Shown here: piece after piece, positions 35,909 through 47,008 of the stretch
How positions within the stretch are numbered: the first letter of the stretch is position 1
How the letters are laid out: every line of letters starts with the position of its first letter
NCBI RefSeq assembly: GCF_003026815.1
Contig: NZ_PYOG01000015.1
Span: 31,052-95,051 of the forward strand
Source: Photobacterium damselae
GTDB taxonomy: Bacteria > Pseudomonadota > Gammaproteobacteria > Enterobacterales > Vibrionaceae
Length of the DNA: 64,000 bases
Direction of reading: 5' to 3'
Program-made: the position numbers and the translations under genes
Notes under the pieces: model-generated
What the model saw: the letters and a program-made list of their open reading frames with translations, nothing else
The model's database searches: none
Told to the model about the DNA's origin: nothing

Positions 35909-36826
35909 ATGTTTCGTTTAGTCACGCCACAATCAGAGCAAGAGCTTAAGCTATATTTTCATTTTCGTTGGCAAATGCTGCGCGAACCTTGGCAACTTCC
36001 TATCGGCTCAGAGCGCGATGCTTATGACGATTTAAGTTGTCACCGAATGATTTTAACTGATGCCGGAGAGGTTATTGCGATTGGCCGTTTGTATATGACC
36101 GCAGATAATGATGGCCAAATTCGCTATATGGCAGTTCATCCTGATTTTCGCCATCGCGGTATGGGAGCTGTAATACTAATGGCTCTTGAGGGGTTGGCAC
36201 GCCAAGAAGGAGCAAAACGATTGGTGTGTAATGCCCGTGAAGATGCCATTCCATTTTATGTTCGTAATGGTTTTGTTAGCCAAGGTGAGCTTAGTGATGA
36301 GCGTGGGCCTGTGCGCCACCAACAAATGCTTAAACAACTAGAAGCCTTGTCTGATGTCGTCCGTCATCCCGATTGGTGTCAAGAGCTCCAGCAATTGTGG
36401 CTTAACCAGATCCCCATAAGCGATAAAATGGGGATTCGCATTCATCAATATACTGGCTATCGATTTGAAGTTGGTGCACTGTTTCATGCTAATTTAAACC
36501 CTAATGAATTTATGTTTGCAGGCAGTATTTTTACGATGGCGACATTGGCTGGGTGGGGTTTCCTTTGGATGTTATTAAAGGAACACAAATTTGCCGCCAA
36601 TATTGTGCTAGTTGATAGTCATATCCGTTATCACAACCCGATTGCTGAACGTCCTCGTGCTATAACCTCGGTTGAGCAAGTTGAAGGTAATTTTGATCGA
36701 TTAGCCAGAGGGCGTAAGACTAAAATTACCGTTGAGGTTTCTGTATATGGTGGCGACACATTAGCTTCGACGTTTACTGGGACTTACTTATTGCTTCCAG
36801 TACAAGATGATGCTGTTGTTACTTGA
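35909..36826 (+). CDS. GNAT acetyltransferase-thioesterase fusion (YiiD/MadA-like)
   Basis: A 305-residue two-domain protein. Residues about 1-145 form a GNAT domain with the acetyl-CoA loop RHRGMG at 81-86. Residues about 150-300 form a hotdog thioesterase-like YiiD_C domain (TGYRFEVGALFHANLNP, AGSIFTMATLAGWG). E. coli YiiD has the same fusion and place after dtd, and was reported as a malonyl-ACP decarboxylase (MadA) that can start fatty acid synthesis. The same role here is inference. Its 3' end overlaps the convergent AsmA-like gene by 43 bases. Confidence 0.88.
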   Translation: MFRLVTPQSEQELKLYFHFRWQMLREPWQLPIGSERDAYDDLSCHRMILTDAGEVIAIGRLYMTADNDGQIRYMAVHPDFRHRGMGAVILMALEGLARQEGAKRLVCNAREDAIPFYVRNGFVSQGELSDERGPVRHQQMLKQLEALSDVVRHPDWCQELQQLWLNQIPISDKMGIRIHQYTGYRFEVGALFHANLNPNEFMFAGSIFTMATLAGWGFLWMLLKEHKFAANIVLVDSHIRYHNPIAERPRAITSVEQVEGNFDRLARGRKTKITVEVSVYGGDTLASTFTGTYLLLPVQDDAVVT

Positions 36827-38745
36827 GATTTATCCTGTCGCCAGTGACGATTCAGTTGCTGGCAATCTTGAATAAGGTTGAGCTGTAAGTCGGTTTCTCT
36901 TTGGGTGAAATCCCACTGTCCAGTAAGAGTCCCACTTAGGGATGGGCTCTGCCAGTGCCATGGAGAGACAGAGGCAATACCGCGATTTAATTGTAGCTGT
37001 AAAGGCGCAATATCAATGGCGTGCGGTTTTGTATCTTTGGTGATCTTAGCCATTGCTTTTGGCTGCCATTGAGCTTGTTGCCAGTCTTGAAAATATTGCT
37101 GAGCACTAGCGATAAACTGATTATCACGCCATTGGGTGTAGATATGACCACTGAGACTGTAATCTAAGGCCGCTTTATCTGAGCTTAAACCGTGTAGTTG
37201 AATTTGATTATCCATTACTCCAGTTATAGGTAATGGTAGTTTCAGCCAAGCATGAAGTAAGCGGGTTGGCACAGAATCACCATTTATCGACAGCTGCCAT
37301 GGCCGACCTGATTGGCTAAGTTCTATTTTTCCTGTGGCGCGTAATAATCCATCTTTAAACGGTAAAACTGCCCGCTTAAGTTGCCAGTTCCCCTGATCAC
37401 TGCTCATTTCCATAATAGGATCGTTGAGTATGATTTGATTTATACTGCTAAAACTGCTGCTAACTGCTAGCTCGCCCTGCCATAGCTGCCAAAAATCTTT
37501 ATGGTGCCAAGTTAGTTTATCTCCGGTGATATCCAGCCCAGCCATTTGTATTAACCAATCAGGATCGGTACTAGTGAGTAGCAGGTTAGAGGTATCCAGA
37601 TGTTGAATTTCGATCTGTTGCCATGGCAAGTTAAGCTGTTGAAATTGAGTTAGCCAACCATTAGGTAATATCCATTTTATACCATTGATAATGACTTTTT
37701 TAAGCGACAAGGTCGTTGGTGTGATAGTGCCATTTAGATTGATATAGCCAGATAAAAGCTGACTTGATAAGCCAGAAATAATGAGCTGATCGGGTTGCAA
37801 CTGCATATCGAGGATTGGATTATCAAAGGTGATGTGTTGCCATTGAATATTGTTGGCGCTAAGGGATATTTGCCCCTGCTGTTGCCAGAGATTTTTGGGC
37901 CAAGTGATATTTTCCAACGAGAGGTTGACGCCATTTGCGGTCAGTTGTTTTAGCTCTACACTGCTCTCTAATAGGTCAAAACGCTCAATGTCTAATGTGT
38001 TGATATATGGCTTGAGGGTGTCATTAAGAGAGTATAAAACCGAGTCTTGTTGTAGTTGTAACCCTTGTACCGTGAATTGAGCTAAGGTAAGGCGTTTTTC
38101 TTGCGGATAATAAATGGCCTGCCCACTGACTTGTGCATGTTGCCAAGTGAAAGAGAGACCATCAAAAAGCCATTTATCGGTCGTACTATGACGGCCATTT
38201 ATAAGTAGCTGATTCAACTCTTGTTGGTGGTAATAAATGCGATCGGCACTGACAATAAATTCGCCCTGAAAGCTTTGCCACCACGGATATTGAGCAGATG
38301 AGTGCCAGTTATTGAGCTCAACCTTGCCACTTTTCATCACAAAGTTGGGGGTGAGCAGTGAAACGTCAGTTAAAGCCAGGCGCTTGGCGGCAAACGCAGG
38401 CAAAGTGAATTGACTTGGCTCTCTGTAGTTAATACCTGCGACTAGCACCGAATCAAATTGACGAGGGTGGGCAAGATTGGCCGACCACCATAGTTCAACG
38501 CGCTGAGCTATGGGTCTTGTTTGCTCTAAGCCTGACCATGAAGGGCCAATAAAGGTCATGTGCCAAGGCTGCTTAAGTGAGTAGCTGACTTGTTGAAATT
38601 GGATTGGATACGGTGAGTATGTGGCCACTCGGTTGATAATCGGAGTCGCAAACCGGCTTTGCAGCAGAGCGAGAGTTACGGTAATAAGCAATAGTAACAA
38701 GATTATCAATGTGACAATCCATTTCGCTAATATACGCATAAACAC
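36784..38745 (-). CDS. AsmA-family protein
   Basis: A 653-residue protein with one N-terminal membrane anchor (about 8-28, WIVTLIILLLLLITVTLALL). A large periplasmic part of repeated short beta strands rich in Gln, Trp and Leu follows, the groove-forming AsmA/TamB/VPS13-like fold implicated in lipid transport between membranes. The N-terminal ATPIINRVATYSPYPIQFQQVSYSL segment and the C-terminal LSGTLTGQWDFTQRETDLQ segment are typical. The family is wide, so the exact member is not certain. It overlaps the yiiD-like gene tail to tail. Confidence 0.8.
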   Translation of the reverse strand: MFMRILAKWIVTLIILLLLLITVTLALLQSRFATPIINRVATYSPYPIQFQQVSYSLKQPWHMTFIGPSWSGLEQTRPIAQRVELWWSANLAHPRQFDSVLVAGINYREPSQFTLPAFAAKRLALTDVSLLTPNFVMKSGKVELNNWHSSAQYPWWQSFQGEFIVSADRIYYHQQELNQLLINGRHSTTDKWLFDGLSFTWQHAQVSGQAIYYPQEKRLTLAQFTVQGLQLQQDSVLYSLNDTLKPYINTLDIERFDLLESSVELKQLTANGVNLSLENITWPKNLWQQQGQISLSANNIQWQHITFDNPILDMQLQPDQLIISGLSSQLLSGYINLNGTITPTTLSLKKVIINGIKWILPNGWLTQFQQLNLPWQQIEIQHLDTSNLLLTSTDPDWLIQMAGLDITGDKLTWHHKDFWQLWQGELAVSSSFSSINQIILNDPIMEMSSDQGNWQLKRAVLPFKDGLLRATGKIELSQSGRPWQLSINGDSVPTRLLHAWLKLPLPITGVMDNQIQLHGLSSDKAALDYSLSGHIYTQWRDNQFIASAQQYFQDWQQAQWQPKAMAKITKDTKPHAIDIAPLQLQLNRGIASVSPWHWQSPSLSGTLTGQWDFTQRETDLQLNLIQDCQQLNRHWRQDKSQVTTASSCTGSNK

Positions 38746-38862
38746 TTCCTTATTGCTGCTGTTTTATCTGATTGTATTACACCTACTTTGATTATTCTCT
38801 GAACATTTAAGTGATGGATGAACAGAACACATAAATAGTTGATCAGTTAGTTGTTTTAGACA

Positions 38863-38894
38863 ATAAAAAAGCCTTCGCCACAAGACGAAGGCTT
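38863..38894 (-). terminator. Terminator after pckA
   Basis: AAGCCTTCG and CGAAGGCTT arms (38869-38877, 38886-38894) with the T-run (A-run at 38865-38870) on the minus-strand side. Confidence 0.88.
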
Positions 38895-38913
38895 AATAGA
38901 CTAGAGTGAACAA

Positions 38914-40545
38914 TTAGTCGAGCTGAGGACCTGCTGCAACTAGATTTGCACCTTCAGTTGTATCTGTGTACTTATCAAAGTTATTAACAAAGCGCTCAGC
39001 TAAGTCTTTTGCTTTGCTTTCCCACTGTAGAGGATCTGTATAAGTATCACGAGGGTCAAGAATGTTGCTATCAACACCTGGAAGTGCTGTTGGAACTTCT
39101 AGATTGAAGATAGGGATATGCTTGGTTTGCGCTTTATCGATAGAGCCATCAAGGATTGCGTCAATAATGCCGCGAGTATCTTGAATCGAAATACGTTTGC
39201 CCGTGCCATTCCAGCCAGTATTAACTAGATACGCTTCTGCACCTGCAGCTTCCATGCGCTTAACTAAGACTTCTGCATACTTGGTTGGATGCAGAGTTAG
39301 GAACGCATTACCAAAACAAGCAGAGAATGTTGGCGTTGGTTCGGTAATACCACGTTCAGTACCTGCCAGTTTCGCGGTAAAGCCAGATAGGAAGTGATAC
39401 TTGGTTTGTTCTGGAGTCAGTTTTGATACTGGAGGTAGAACACCGAATGCGTCAGCAGATAGGAAGATCACTTTATTAGCATGACCGCCTTTAGATACTG
39501 GCTTAACGATATTATCGATGTGGTAAATCGGGTAAGAAACACGAGTATTTTCTGTTTTCGAGCCGTCATTAAAGTCGATAGAGCCATCGCCACGTACGGT
39601 TACGTTTTCAAGTAGAGCGTCACGACGGATGGCATTGTAGATATCTGGCTCAGCTTCTTTTGATAGGTTAATTGTTTTAGCGTAACAACCGCCTTCAAAG
39701 TTGAACACGCCGTGGTCGTCCCAACCGTGTTCGTCATCACCGATTAGTGCTCGTTTTGGATCGGTTGAAAGTGTTGTTTTACCTGTGCCTGATAGGCCGA
39801 AGAAGACAGCCACATCGCCATTTTCGCCCATATTGGCAGAGCAGTGCATAGAAGCAATATCTCGTAGCGGTAGGAAGTAGTTCATCATAGCGAACATACC
39901 TTTTTTCATTTCACCGCCGTACCAAGTACCACCAATTAACTGCATCTTCTCGCTAAGATTAAACACGGTGAAGTTTTCAGAGTTCATGCCGTGCTCTTCC
40001 CATTTAGGGTTGGTGCACTTAGATCCGTTCATGATAACAAAATCTGGCTCAAAACCTTCAAGCTCAGCTTCGGTTGGACGGATGAACATGTTCTTCACAA
40101 AGTGAGCTTGCCATGCTACTTCAGTAATAACTCGAATGCATAAACGAGTATCTGGGTTTGCACCGCAGTAACCGTCAACTACAAATAGACGCTTACCAGA
40201 TAACTGATCAGTAACAAGAGCTTTTAGATCATTCCAAGCTTCTTGGCCTAATGCTTTGTTATCGTTCGTACCTTGATCAGCCCACCACATTGTGTCGCGA
40301 GTGGTGTCATCTTTTACGATAAACTTATCTTTTGGCGAACGGCCAGTAAAGATACCAGTATCTACTGCAACTGCCCCTAGCTCAGTTACGACACCTTTTT
40401 CATATCCTTCCAGACCTGGTTTGGTTTCTTCTTCGAACAACATTTCGTAAGAAGGGTTACGAACCACCTCTGTAACATTCTTGATACCGTATTGAGATAA
40501 ATCCATATTTATTGCAACCTTTTTTTCGACGTCCATAGTAGTCAT
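38914..40545 (-). CDS. pckA: Phosphoenolpyruvate carboxykinase (ATP)
   Basis: A 543-residue enzyme that converts oxaloacetate and ATP to phosphoenolpyruvate and carbon dioxide, the entry step of gluconeogenesis. The substrate site [10 protein letters not shown], the P-loop GLSGTGKTT, and the metal-site [10 protein letters not shown] region are present. The C-terminal [17 protein letters not shown] segment also matches. The ATG at 40545 is chosen because AAGGAG precedes it by five bases; the open frame to 40593 is longer. E. coli PckA has 540 residues. A terminator follows. Confidence 0.97.
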   Translation of the reverse strand: MTTMDVEKKVAINMDLSQYGIKNVTEVVRNPSYEMLFEEETKPGLEGYEKGVVTELGAVAVDTGIFTGRSPKDKFIVKDDTTRDTMWWADQGTNDNKALGQEAWNDLKALVTDQLSGKRLFVVDGYCGANPDTRLCIRVITEVAWQAHFVKNMFIRPTEAELEGFEPDFVIMNGSKCTNPKWEEHGMNSENFTVFNLSEKMQLIGGTWYGGEMKKGMFAMMNYFLPLRDIASMHCSANMGENGDVAVFFGLSGTGKTTLSTDPKRALIGDDEHGWDDHGVFNFEGGCYAKTINLSKEAEPDIYNAIRRDALLENVTVRGDGSIDFNDGSKTENTRVSYPIYHIDNIVKPVSKGGHANKVIFLSADAFGVLPPVSKLTPEQTKYHFLSGFTAKLAGTERGITEPTPTFSACFGNAFLTLHPTKYAEVLVKRMEAAGAEAYLVNTGWNGTGKRISIQDTRGIIDAILDGSIDKAQTKHIPIFNLEVPTALPGVDSNILDPRDTYTDPLQWESKAKDLAERFVNNFDKYTDTTEGANLVAAGPQLD

Positions 40546-40685
40546 AGGTGCTCCTTGGGTAAGATGTTGTTTAACTGTTGACCATGCTAACAACCCTAAC
40601 GAGGTAAATCAGGGAGCTTTATCAAAAAATAACCATTCAAATGTTAAGGTTAAGTAAAAGTCTTAATATTTGTTGGAGTGGTTAG

Positions 40686-40701
40686 TTTACACAGATGTAA
40701 A
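40686..40701. promoter_or_regulatory. Perfect palindrome upstream of pckA
   Basis: TTTACACAGATGTAAA, a 6-4-6 palindrome, lies about 140 bases before the pckA start in an otherwise featureless AT-rich gap (40546-40795). It could be an operator. It does not fit the CRP consensus. Confidence 0.35.
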
Positions 40702-40795
40702 ACGATTGCGCTAGATCCAAAAATTAATATTTTGGTTAAAAGAAGTGCAGTGTTGGCAGCAATTTTGCGTCTAAATGGGGAGTTTTCGGGCTAGA

Positions 40796-40829
40796 AATAA
40801 AAAAATAGCCAGAACGAATCTGGCTATTT
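40796..40829 (-). terminator. Terminator after hslO
   Basis: Perfect eleven-base arms AAATAGCCAGA and TCTGGCTATTT (40803-40813, 40819-40829), with the T-run on the minus-strand side. Confidence 0.88.
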
Positions 40830-40869
40830 AAGCAATACATTAGGGTGCTTTTATCGTGAGACGAATTAA

Positions 40870-41748
40870 TTAATGCACTTGTTCGTTATTGGTGTCTTGA
40901 CCATTTTCAAATAGGTTCGCCACATCAATACTGTCAAAATTGTAGCTAGTACCACAGTAATCACAGTGTAGAGATACTTTACCTTCTTGAGCCACAATCG
41001 CATCTACTTCTGCACGATCAATAGAACGAATAGCTGATGCACTACGCTCACGAGAACAACCACAGAAGAAGCTTACTGGTTGTGGTTCAAACAATTTCAC
41101 TTCTTCTTGGTGGTATAAACGGTATAGAACATCTTGTGCATCTAAACCGAACAGTTCTTCATCTTTAACTGTTTCGGTTAGCGCTTCTAGATGTTCAAAA
41201 TCACCTTCATTACCTTGTTCATCCGGTAGGATCTGTAGCAACATACCAGCCGCTTTGGCTTGACCTTCAAATTCACCAGTACGTAACAGGATTCGAGTCT
41301 TTAACTGCTCTGAATTTTTAAAGTAGCTTTCTAAACATTCTGCAAGTGTATCGCCTTCAAGACCAACCACACCTTGGTAACGCTCACCCTTAGTTGGAGT
41401 GATAGTGATAACTAAATAGCCTTTACCCATTAGCTCATGGATATTGTTAATTGCAGGAATTTCACCTTCAAAACGAGCAACACCACGTAATTTTTGATCG
41501 TGATCGCCGTTAATTACCGCAAGACTAACAGGACCGTCACCTTGTAGCTGGACTGTGATAGAACCTTCAAACTTTAAGGTTGCAGTGAGTAGGCTAGTGG
41601 CAACCAATAGTTCACCTAATAGGTTTTGAATCGGTGCTGGATACTCTTTGCTAGCAATGATTTGTTGGTAAGTGTCGCCTAATTGAACCAGTTCACCACG
41701 AACGGACACACCATCAAATAGGTAGCGGTAAAGATTATCAGTTGTCAT
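40870..41748 (-). CDS. hslO: Redox-regulated chaperone Hsp33
   Basis: A 292-residue holdase activated by oxidation. The four redox cysteines are all present as CGC (FFCGCSRE) and CDYC ([12 protein letters not shown]), the zinc-binding switch near the C-terminus. The N-terminal half carries the [18 protein letters not shown] start and the [11 protein letters not shown] core. Length equals E. coli Hsp33 (292). It lies next to hslR on the same strand in E. coli order, 123 bases apart, with GGAGAAAA before the start. Confidence 0.97.
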   Translation of the reverse strand: MTTDNLYRYLFDGVSVRGELVQLGDTYQQIIASKEYPAPIQNLLGELLVATSLLTATLKFEGSITVQLQGDGPVSLAVINGDHDQKLRGVARFEGEIPAINNIHELMGKGYLVITITPTKGERYQGVVGLEGDTLAECLESYFKNSEQLKTRILLRTGEFEGQAKAAGMLLQILPDEQGNEGDFEHLEALTETVKDEELFGLDAQDVLYRLYHQEEVKLFEPQPVSFFCGCSRERSASAIRSIDRAEVDAIVAQEGKVSLHCDYCGTSYNFDSIDVANLFENGQDTNNEQVH

Positions 41749-41871
41749 TGTTTTTTCTCCGGCAAGGGATCTTAGTAACAGCGCTGTGCTCGATTATGTA
41801 TTGTAGAGCAAATGGATGATAACACCTGCTTTTGCCGCTGAACTTTATAATCGATATCAACTCTAATAGCG

Positions 41872-42279
41872 CTAGTTATTAACGTTCTTAAATTTAATTA
41901 TATCGCGACGTTGTTTTTTATCTGGTCGCTTTTCAGGACTTGGGCTTCCGAGAGCATTTAGTTTACGTAACTGAGCATTACGTTCTCGTTGCTCAATACT
42001 GCTGTCGGTTTCCTGATATAAAGTTTGTGCTTCAGGAGCGCCACGACGCGCCGCTGAAATTTTTTCTATGGTAACGGTTTTTTCATCGTTACCTTGGCGT
42101 AATTTAATTTCAGCTCCAACTTCAACGATCTTACTTGGCTTAGAGCGCTGACCATTGTATTGCACTTTACCGCCTTCAATCATTGAACGTGCGATAGAGC
42201 GTGTTTTATAGAAACGAGCCGCCCATAGCCATTTATCAAGACGGACGGCGTCCTCTACTGAGGGAGTTTGTCGACTCAT
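41872..42279 (-). CDS. hslR: Ribosome-associated heat shock protein Hsp15
   Basis: A 135-residue protein with an S4 RNA-binding domain (about 10-75, VRLDKWLWAARFYKTRSIARSMIEGGKVQYNG) and a basic C-terminus (EKRPDKKQRRDIIKFKNVNN). Hsp15 binds free 50S subunits that carry nascent chains after ribosome stalling, so that the peptide can be released. Length fits E. coli (133). It is transcribed into hslO and diverges from gspC, with 281 bases between and no obvious heat-shock promoter seen by eye. Confidence 0.94.
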   Translation of the reverse strand: MSRQTPSVEDAVRLDKWLWAARFYKTRSIARSMIEGGKVQYNGQRSKPSKIVEVGAEIKLRQGNDEKTVTIEKISAARRGAPEAQTLYQETDSSIEQRERNAQLRKLNALGSPSPEKRPDKKQRRDIIKFKNVNN

Positions 42280-42560
42280 AAGAATCCTTAATAACTCTAT
42301 GGGATTATTGTCGTGTATGTATCAGTTTAAGCTTAATGCTTTCTGTCTCTCTACTAAATGGTGATCTTGCCCCTAAATTTCAATCGTAGATACGAGAAAA
42401 AGTTGGTTTTTATCATTTCATCGTAGAACAATGGACGAATTTAGCTTTTTTCTAGGCTTTTCTCGCTCAACCTAACTTATATGAGTTGTTATGCACCTTT
42501 CTGTTCATAACTCTAGGTGAATTAATGGTGATAAGCGTACAATAGCGTTTCATCGCAAAA

Positions 42561-43454
42561 ATGGATCAAATCATGGTTGTTTTCAAACAGTTAAATCAAT
42601 TTAAAATGCACTCTCCTATGCCTATAGCTAAAGTGGCACAAATAGTTACTTTGCTGTTGGTGATTTGGTTTGGTTGGATTTTGGGTCGATTAGTCTGGAC
42701 TGTTATCCAACCTGCAGAAACGGTCACCTCTTGGCAGCCTAGTCAGACACAATCTGTTGGCCAACAGCAGAAATTCCCAGTTGCTGACCTAATTGCTATG
42801 AACTTATTTGGTCTTTACCAGCAATCAGCTCAACCTGTGGCAACACCAGTTAAGCAAGATGCACCTGAAACACGATTGAATTTAACCCTCAATGGTGTCG
42901 TTGCCAGTTCTAACCCAGAGAAAGCGTTAGCCATTATTACCAATCAAGGTAAGCAAAATACCTATGGCTTAAATGAAGCGATTAAAGGGACTCGGGCAAC
43001 ATTACAAGCTGTGTACGCTGATCGCGTTATTATTCGCAATAGCGGCAGCGATGAAACATTAATGCTTGATGGTGTTAAGTTCTCAAAAACATCAACAGCA
43101 ACACAACCTACGGCTCCTGTAACTACTCAGTCATCAAGTTCATCTGGTGAGCTTGAAAAAATTAAAGCCGAAATAATGAAAAACCCACAGAACTTGTTCA
43201 GTTATATCCGCCTGTCACAGGTTAAAAATGATGGCAAGTTGATGGGATACCGAGTGAATCCAGGTAAGAATAAGATTCTGTTTGATGAGGTTGGTTTGGA
43301 GCCAAATGATCTTGCTGTCACTCTAAATGGCAATGATCTAACTGATCCTACGGTCATGACCAAGTTATGGTCGGAATTATCACAGGCATCAAGCTTTACA
43401 CTAGGTGTTGAGCGTGATGGCCAACTACACGATATCTATATTGAGTTGCAATGA
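42561..43454 (+). CDS. gspC: Type II secretion protein GspC (EpsC)
   Basis: A 297-residue inner-membrane protein linking the platform to the secretin. A short cytoplasmic N-terminus precedes one membrane helix (about 22-47, VAQIVTLLLVIWFGWILGRLVW). The homology region (about 75-170, FPVADLIAMNLFG, TRLNLTLNGVVAS) binds GspD. A C-terminal PDZ-type domain (about 200-295, SYIRLSQVKNDGKLMGYRVNP) follows, linked to substrate choice. It is the first gene of a twelve-gene operon. The start at 42561 or 42573 is uncertain, because no strong ribosome binding site is visible. Confidence 0.95.
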   Translation: MDQIMVVFKQLNQFKMHSPMPIAKVAQIVTLLLVIWFGWILGRLVWTVIQPAETVTSWQPSQTQSVGQQQKFPVADLIAMNLFGLYQQSAQPVATPVKQDAPETRLNLTLNGVVASSNPEKALAIITNQGKQNTYGLNEAIKGTRATLQAVYADRVIIRNSGSDETLMLDGVKFSKTSTATQPTAPVTTQSSSSSGELEKIKAEIMKNPQNLFSYIRLSQVKNDGKLMGYRVNPGKNKILFDEVGLEPNDLAVTLNGNDLTDPTVMTKLWSELSQASSFTLGVERDGQLHDIYIELQ

Positions 43455-43493
43455 TTGTAGCTTATGAGACATGCGAATACGCAGGAGTTTTTT

Positions 43494-45503
43494 GTGAGAA
43501 AGTTAGTGAGTAAGAGCGCAGTGTGGTTAGCCAGTAGCCTGCTCTGCAGCTCTGCACTGGCGAGTGAATATAGCGCTAGTTTTAAGAGTACCGATATTCA
43601 AGAATTTATTAATGTGGTTGGACGTAATTTACAAAAAACCATCATTGTTGATCCATCGGTACGTGGGCAAGTTAATGTCCGCAGTTACGATCTATTAAAC
43701 GATAAACAGTATTACAGCTTTTTCCTTAATGTGCTGGAAGTGTACGGTTATGCTGTCGTAACAATGCCTGATGGTGTGCTTAAGGTCATTCGTAGTAAAG
43801 ATGCGAAAACGTCAGCGATTCCAGTGGTTGGCTCAGACAGCAAAACCTACGGCGATGAAGTCGTTACTCGGGTTATTGCGGTAAAAAATGTCTCTGTACG
43901 TGAGCTTTCTCCGTTGCTACGTCAGCTCAATGATAATGCAGGTGCCGGTAACGTGGTTCACTATGATCCGGCTAATATCATTATGATTACGGGCCGAGCT
44001 GCGGTGGTAAATCGCTTAGCTGAAATCATTGAGCGTGTTGACCGTGCTGGTAATAAAGATGTTACTATTGTTTCTCTGAACAACGCCTCAGCCTCTGAAA
44101 TGGTACGTATTGTTGAATCGTTAAATAAGAGTGCTGATAAGTCAGTACCTGAATTTTTGGTTCCTAAAGTGGTTGCTGATGATCGCACCAATTCAGTTTT
44201 AATTTCAGGTGATCCTAAAGTTCGAGCTCGCCTTAAGACCCTTATTCATCAGCTTGACCGTGAAATGGCCACTCGAGATGATAACCAAGTTATTTATCTT
44301 AAGTATGCTAAAGCCGAAGATCTGTTAGAAACCCTAACTGGCATTTCTGAGAATTTGCAGGCTAAAGAAGGTGGTCAGGCCAAGTCTGCTTCTAGCAGTA
44401 AAAATGAGGTGAGTATTAATGCTGATAAAGGCACGAACTCACTGGTTATCTCTGCGCCGCCAGATCTAATGCGTAAGTTAAAAGATATTATTAGTCAGCT
44501 CGATATTCGTCGTGCTCAGGTTCATATTGAAGCCATGATTGTGGAAGTTCAAGAAGGTGATGGCCTGAACTTTGGTGTGCAATGGGGCTCCGAAGATGGC
44601 GGTATTATTCAGTATGGTAACTCGCCTGTGGGTATCGGTAGCTACATGGTGGCGAAAAAAGAAGCCGAAGATCAGACCAAAGTTGAAACTCGCTATGACT
44701 CTGATGGTAAGCCATATACTTACGAAACTAAGGAATCAGGTGATTACTCATCGTTAGCAAAACTGCTTGGTGGGGTGAACGGTACTGCTGTTGCTATTGC
44801 CATGGGAGACTGGACTGCACTAGTAAATGCGGTGCGCACAAATCGTAATGCAAACGTACTTTCAACGCCGAGTATTACGGTACTTGATAACCAAGAAGCA
44901 GAGCTTTCTGTTGGTCAAGAGGTTCCTGTTCAAACGGGTTCAACGTCAAGTTCTAACAACGACAACCCATTTACAACGGTTGAGCGTAAAGATGTTGGTA
45001 TTCAATTAACGGTAACGCCACAGATTAACGAAGGCGATTCTGTAAAACTGGATATTAAGCAGGTTGTTTCTCAAGTTGCAGATGCTCAAGGTGCAGTTGA
45101 TATTCGTTTTGATAAGCGAGAGCTAAATACAGCAGTATTAGTAAAAGACGGCAGCATGATTGCGCTTGGTGGCATGATGCAGGAGAAGGCGTTAGAGTCT
45201 GAATCTAAAGTGCCAATTCTAGGTGATATTCCTGTTTTAGGTTCGCTATTCCGTTCAACCAACAATGAAACGGTTAAGACCAATCTACTTATCTTTATTA
45301 AGCCAACCATTATCCGTGATGGCATGACAGCTGACGGTATTACGCAACGTAAATACAACTACATTCGTGCCCAACAGTTATACGAAGCAGAGAAAGGCAT
45401 GCGTCTACTGGATAAAGATAAGCCTGTATTACCAAGATATGGTGATGATATGGATCTGCCAGCAGAAGTTCGCGCCTTTGTTTCTCAATTGGAGCATAAA
45501 TAA
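43494..45503 (+). CDS. gspD: Type II secretion secretin GspD (EpsD)
   Basis: A 669-residue outer-membrane secretin. The frame opens at 43464, but the GTG at 43494 follows AGGAG by six bases and yields a clean signal peptide ([23 protein letters not shown], then SEYSASF). The N0-N3 domains ([18 protein letters not shown] onward) precede the secretin core, which has the [11 protein letters not shown] gate region, the [11 protein letters not shown] strand and the [13 protein letters not shown] end. A C-terminal S-domain-like tail ([17 protein letters not shown]) binds the pilotin. It overlaps the gspE start by one base. Confidence 0.97.
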   Translation: MRKLVSKSAVWLASSLLCSSALASEYSASFKSTDIQEFINVVGRNLQKTIIVDPSVRGQVNVRSYDLLNDKQYYSFFLNVLEVYGYAVVTMPDGVLKVIRSKDAKTSAIPVVGSDSKTYGDEVVTRVIAVKNVSVRELSPLLRQLNDNAGAGNVVHYDPANIIMITGRAAVVNRLAEIIERVDRAGNKDVTIVSLNNASASEMVRIVESLNKSADKSVPEFLVPKVVADDRTNSVLISGDPKVRARLKTLIHQLDREMATRDDNQVIYLKYAKAEDLLETLTGISENLQAKEGGQAKSASSSKNEVSINADKGTNSLVISAPPDLMRKLKDIISQLDIRRAQVHIEAMIVEVQEGDGLNFGVQWGSEDGGIIQYGNSPVGIGSYMVAKKEAEDQTKVETRYDSDGKPYTYETKESGDYSSLAKLLGGVNGTAVAIAMGDWTALVNAVRTNRNANVLSTPSITVLDNQEAELSVGQEVPVQTGSTSSSNNDNPFTTVERKDVGIQLTVTPQINEGDSVKLDIKQVVSQVADAQGAVDIRFDKRELNTAVLVKDGSMIALGGMMQEKALESESKVPILGDIPVLGSLFRSTNNETVKTNLLIFIKPTIIRDGMTADGITQRKYNYIRAQQLYEAEKGMRLLDKDKPVLPRYGDDMDLPAEVRAFVSQLEHK

Positions 45504-47008
45504 TGGATTTGACACCTTCTGTCGATCATCCATTGCCGAGCCTAACCCGGTTACCTTTCTCGTTTGCTAAGCGTCATAAAGTGGTGCTTGAGTATAACGA
45601 GCAAGGGTTACACCTATTCTACAGCAGCCCATTATCGGCTGCTGTACTGGCTGAAATTCGTCGAGTCACAGAATCAAGTTTTATGGCGGTTGAACTCACC
45701 GCTGAAGACTTTGAGCAGAAGCTGACCGAGAGTTATCAGCGAGATTCATCAGAAGCTCGTCAGTTAATGGAAGATCTGGGTTCAGATTCCGATGACTTTT
45801 TCTCTCTGGCTGAAGAATTACCAGAAACAGAAGACTTGTTAGAGTCGGAAGATGATGCACCTATCATTAAACTGATTAATGCCATGTTAGCTGAAGCGAT
45901 CAAAGAGTCGGCTTCGGATATCCACATTGAAACCTTTGAAAAAGTGCTGTCTATTCGTTTCCGAGTCGATGGTGTGTTACGTGAAGTGCTCCAGCCAAGC
46001 CGTAAATTAGCGCCGCTGTTAGTCTCTCGTATTAAGGTTATGGCAAAACTGGATATCGCTGAAAAACGTGTACCACAAGATGGTCGTATCTCCTTACGTA
46101 TCGGTGGCCGTGCAGTGGATGTGCGTGTATCGACTATGCCATCTTCTCATGGCGAGCGCGTTGTACTGCGTTTGCTTGATAAAAATGCTACGCGATTGGA
46201 TCTTCACAGTTTAGGTATGACTCCAAGTATTCATACCAATTTTAGTAAGATCATCCAACGACCTCACGGCATTATTTTGGTGACGGGCCCTACAGGTTCC
46301 GGTAAATCCACCACTTTGTATGCTGGTTTGCAGGAGCTTAATAGTCCAGATCGTAATATTTTGACCGTTGAAGACCCGATTGAATTTGATATTGATGGTA
46401 TCGGTCAAACTCAAGTTAATAGCAAAGTGGATATGACCTTTGCTCGTGGCTTGCGTGCGATTCTTCGTCAAGACCCTGATGTGGTAATGATTGGTGAGAT
46501 CCGTGATTTAGAAACGGCTGCGATTGCGGTTCAAGCTTCATTGACAGGTCACATGGTATTGTCAACGCTGCACACCAATACTGCAGTGGGTGCTATCACT
46601 CGTTTACGCGATATGGGTATTGAACCATTTTTGATTTCATCATCACTTTTAGGGGTATTGGCACAACGTCTGATTCGAACCTTATGTCAGCAGTGTCGAG
46701 AGCCTTATCTAGCCGATAATGAACAGAAAAAACTGTTTGGTCTCTCTGAGCAAGAAGAGTTAACGCTGTATCGTCCGTGTGGTTGTGAGCACTGTAATGG
46801 CAAGGGATACCGTGGTCGTACTGGTATCCACGAGCTGTTATTGGTAGATGATAAAGTGCAAGAGTTGATTCATGCGGAAGCGGGTGAGCAAGCAATTGAA
46901 CAATATATCCGCCATACCACACCAAGCATTCGAGCTGATGGTTTGAGTAAAGTGCGCGCTGGTATCACAACGTTAGAAGAAGTGATGCGAGTAACAAAGG
47001 AAGGGTAA
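45503..47008 (+). CDS. gspE: Type II secretion ATPase GspE (EpsE)
   Basis: A 501-residue cytoplasmic ATPase that drives pseudopilus assembly. An N-terminal domain binds GspL. The catalytic part has Walker [11 protein letters not shown], the Asp box ([18 protein letters not shown]), Walker B ([15 protein letters not shown]) and the His box ([12 protein letters not shown]). A tetra-cysteine zinc motif (CQQC and CGCEHC) follows, as in T2SS ATPases. One base overlaps gspD and zero bases separate it from gspF, so translation is coupled. Confidence 0.97.
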   Translation: MDLTPSVDHPLPSLTRLPFSFAKRHKVVLEYNEQGLHLFYSSPLSAAVLAEIRRVTESSFMAVELTAEDFEQKLTESYQRDSSEARQLMEDLGSDSDDFFSLAEELPETEDLLESEDDAPIIKLINAMLAEAIKESASDIHIETFEKVLSIRFRVDGVLREVLQPSRKLAPLLVSRIKVMAKLDIAEKRVPQDGRISLRIGGRAVDVRVSTMPSSHGERVVLRLLDKNATRLDLHSLGMTPSIHTNFSKIIQRPHGIILVTGPTGSGKSTTLYAGLQELNSPDRNILTVEDPIEFDIDGIGQTQVNSKVDMTFARGLRAILRQDPDVVMIGEIRDLETAAIAVQASLTGHMVLSTLHTNTAVGAITRLRDMGIEPFLISSSLLGVLAQRLIRTLCQQCREPYLADNEQKKLFGLSEQEELTLYRPCGCEHCNGKGYRGRTGIHELLLVDDKVQELIHAEAGEQAIEQYIRHTTPSIRADGLSKVRAGITTLEEVMRVTKEG

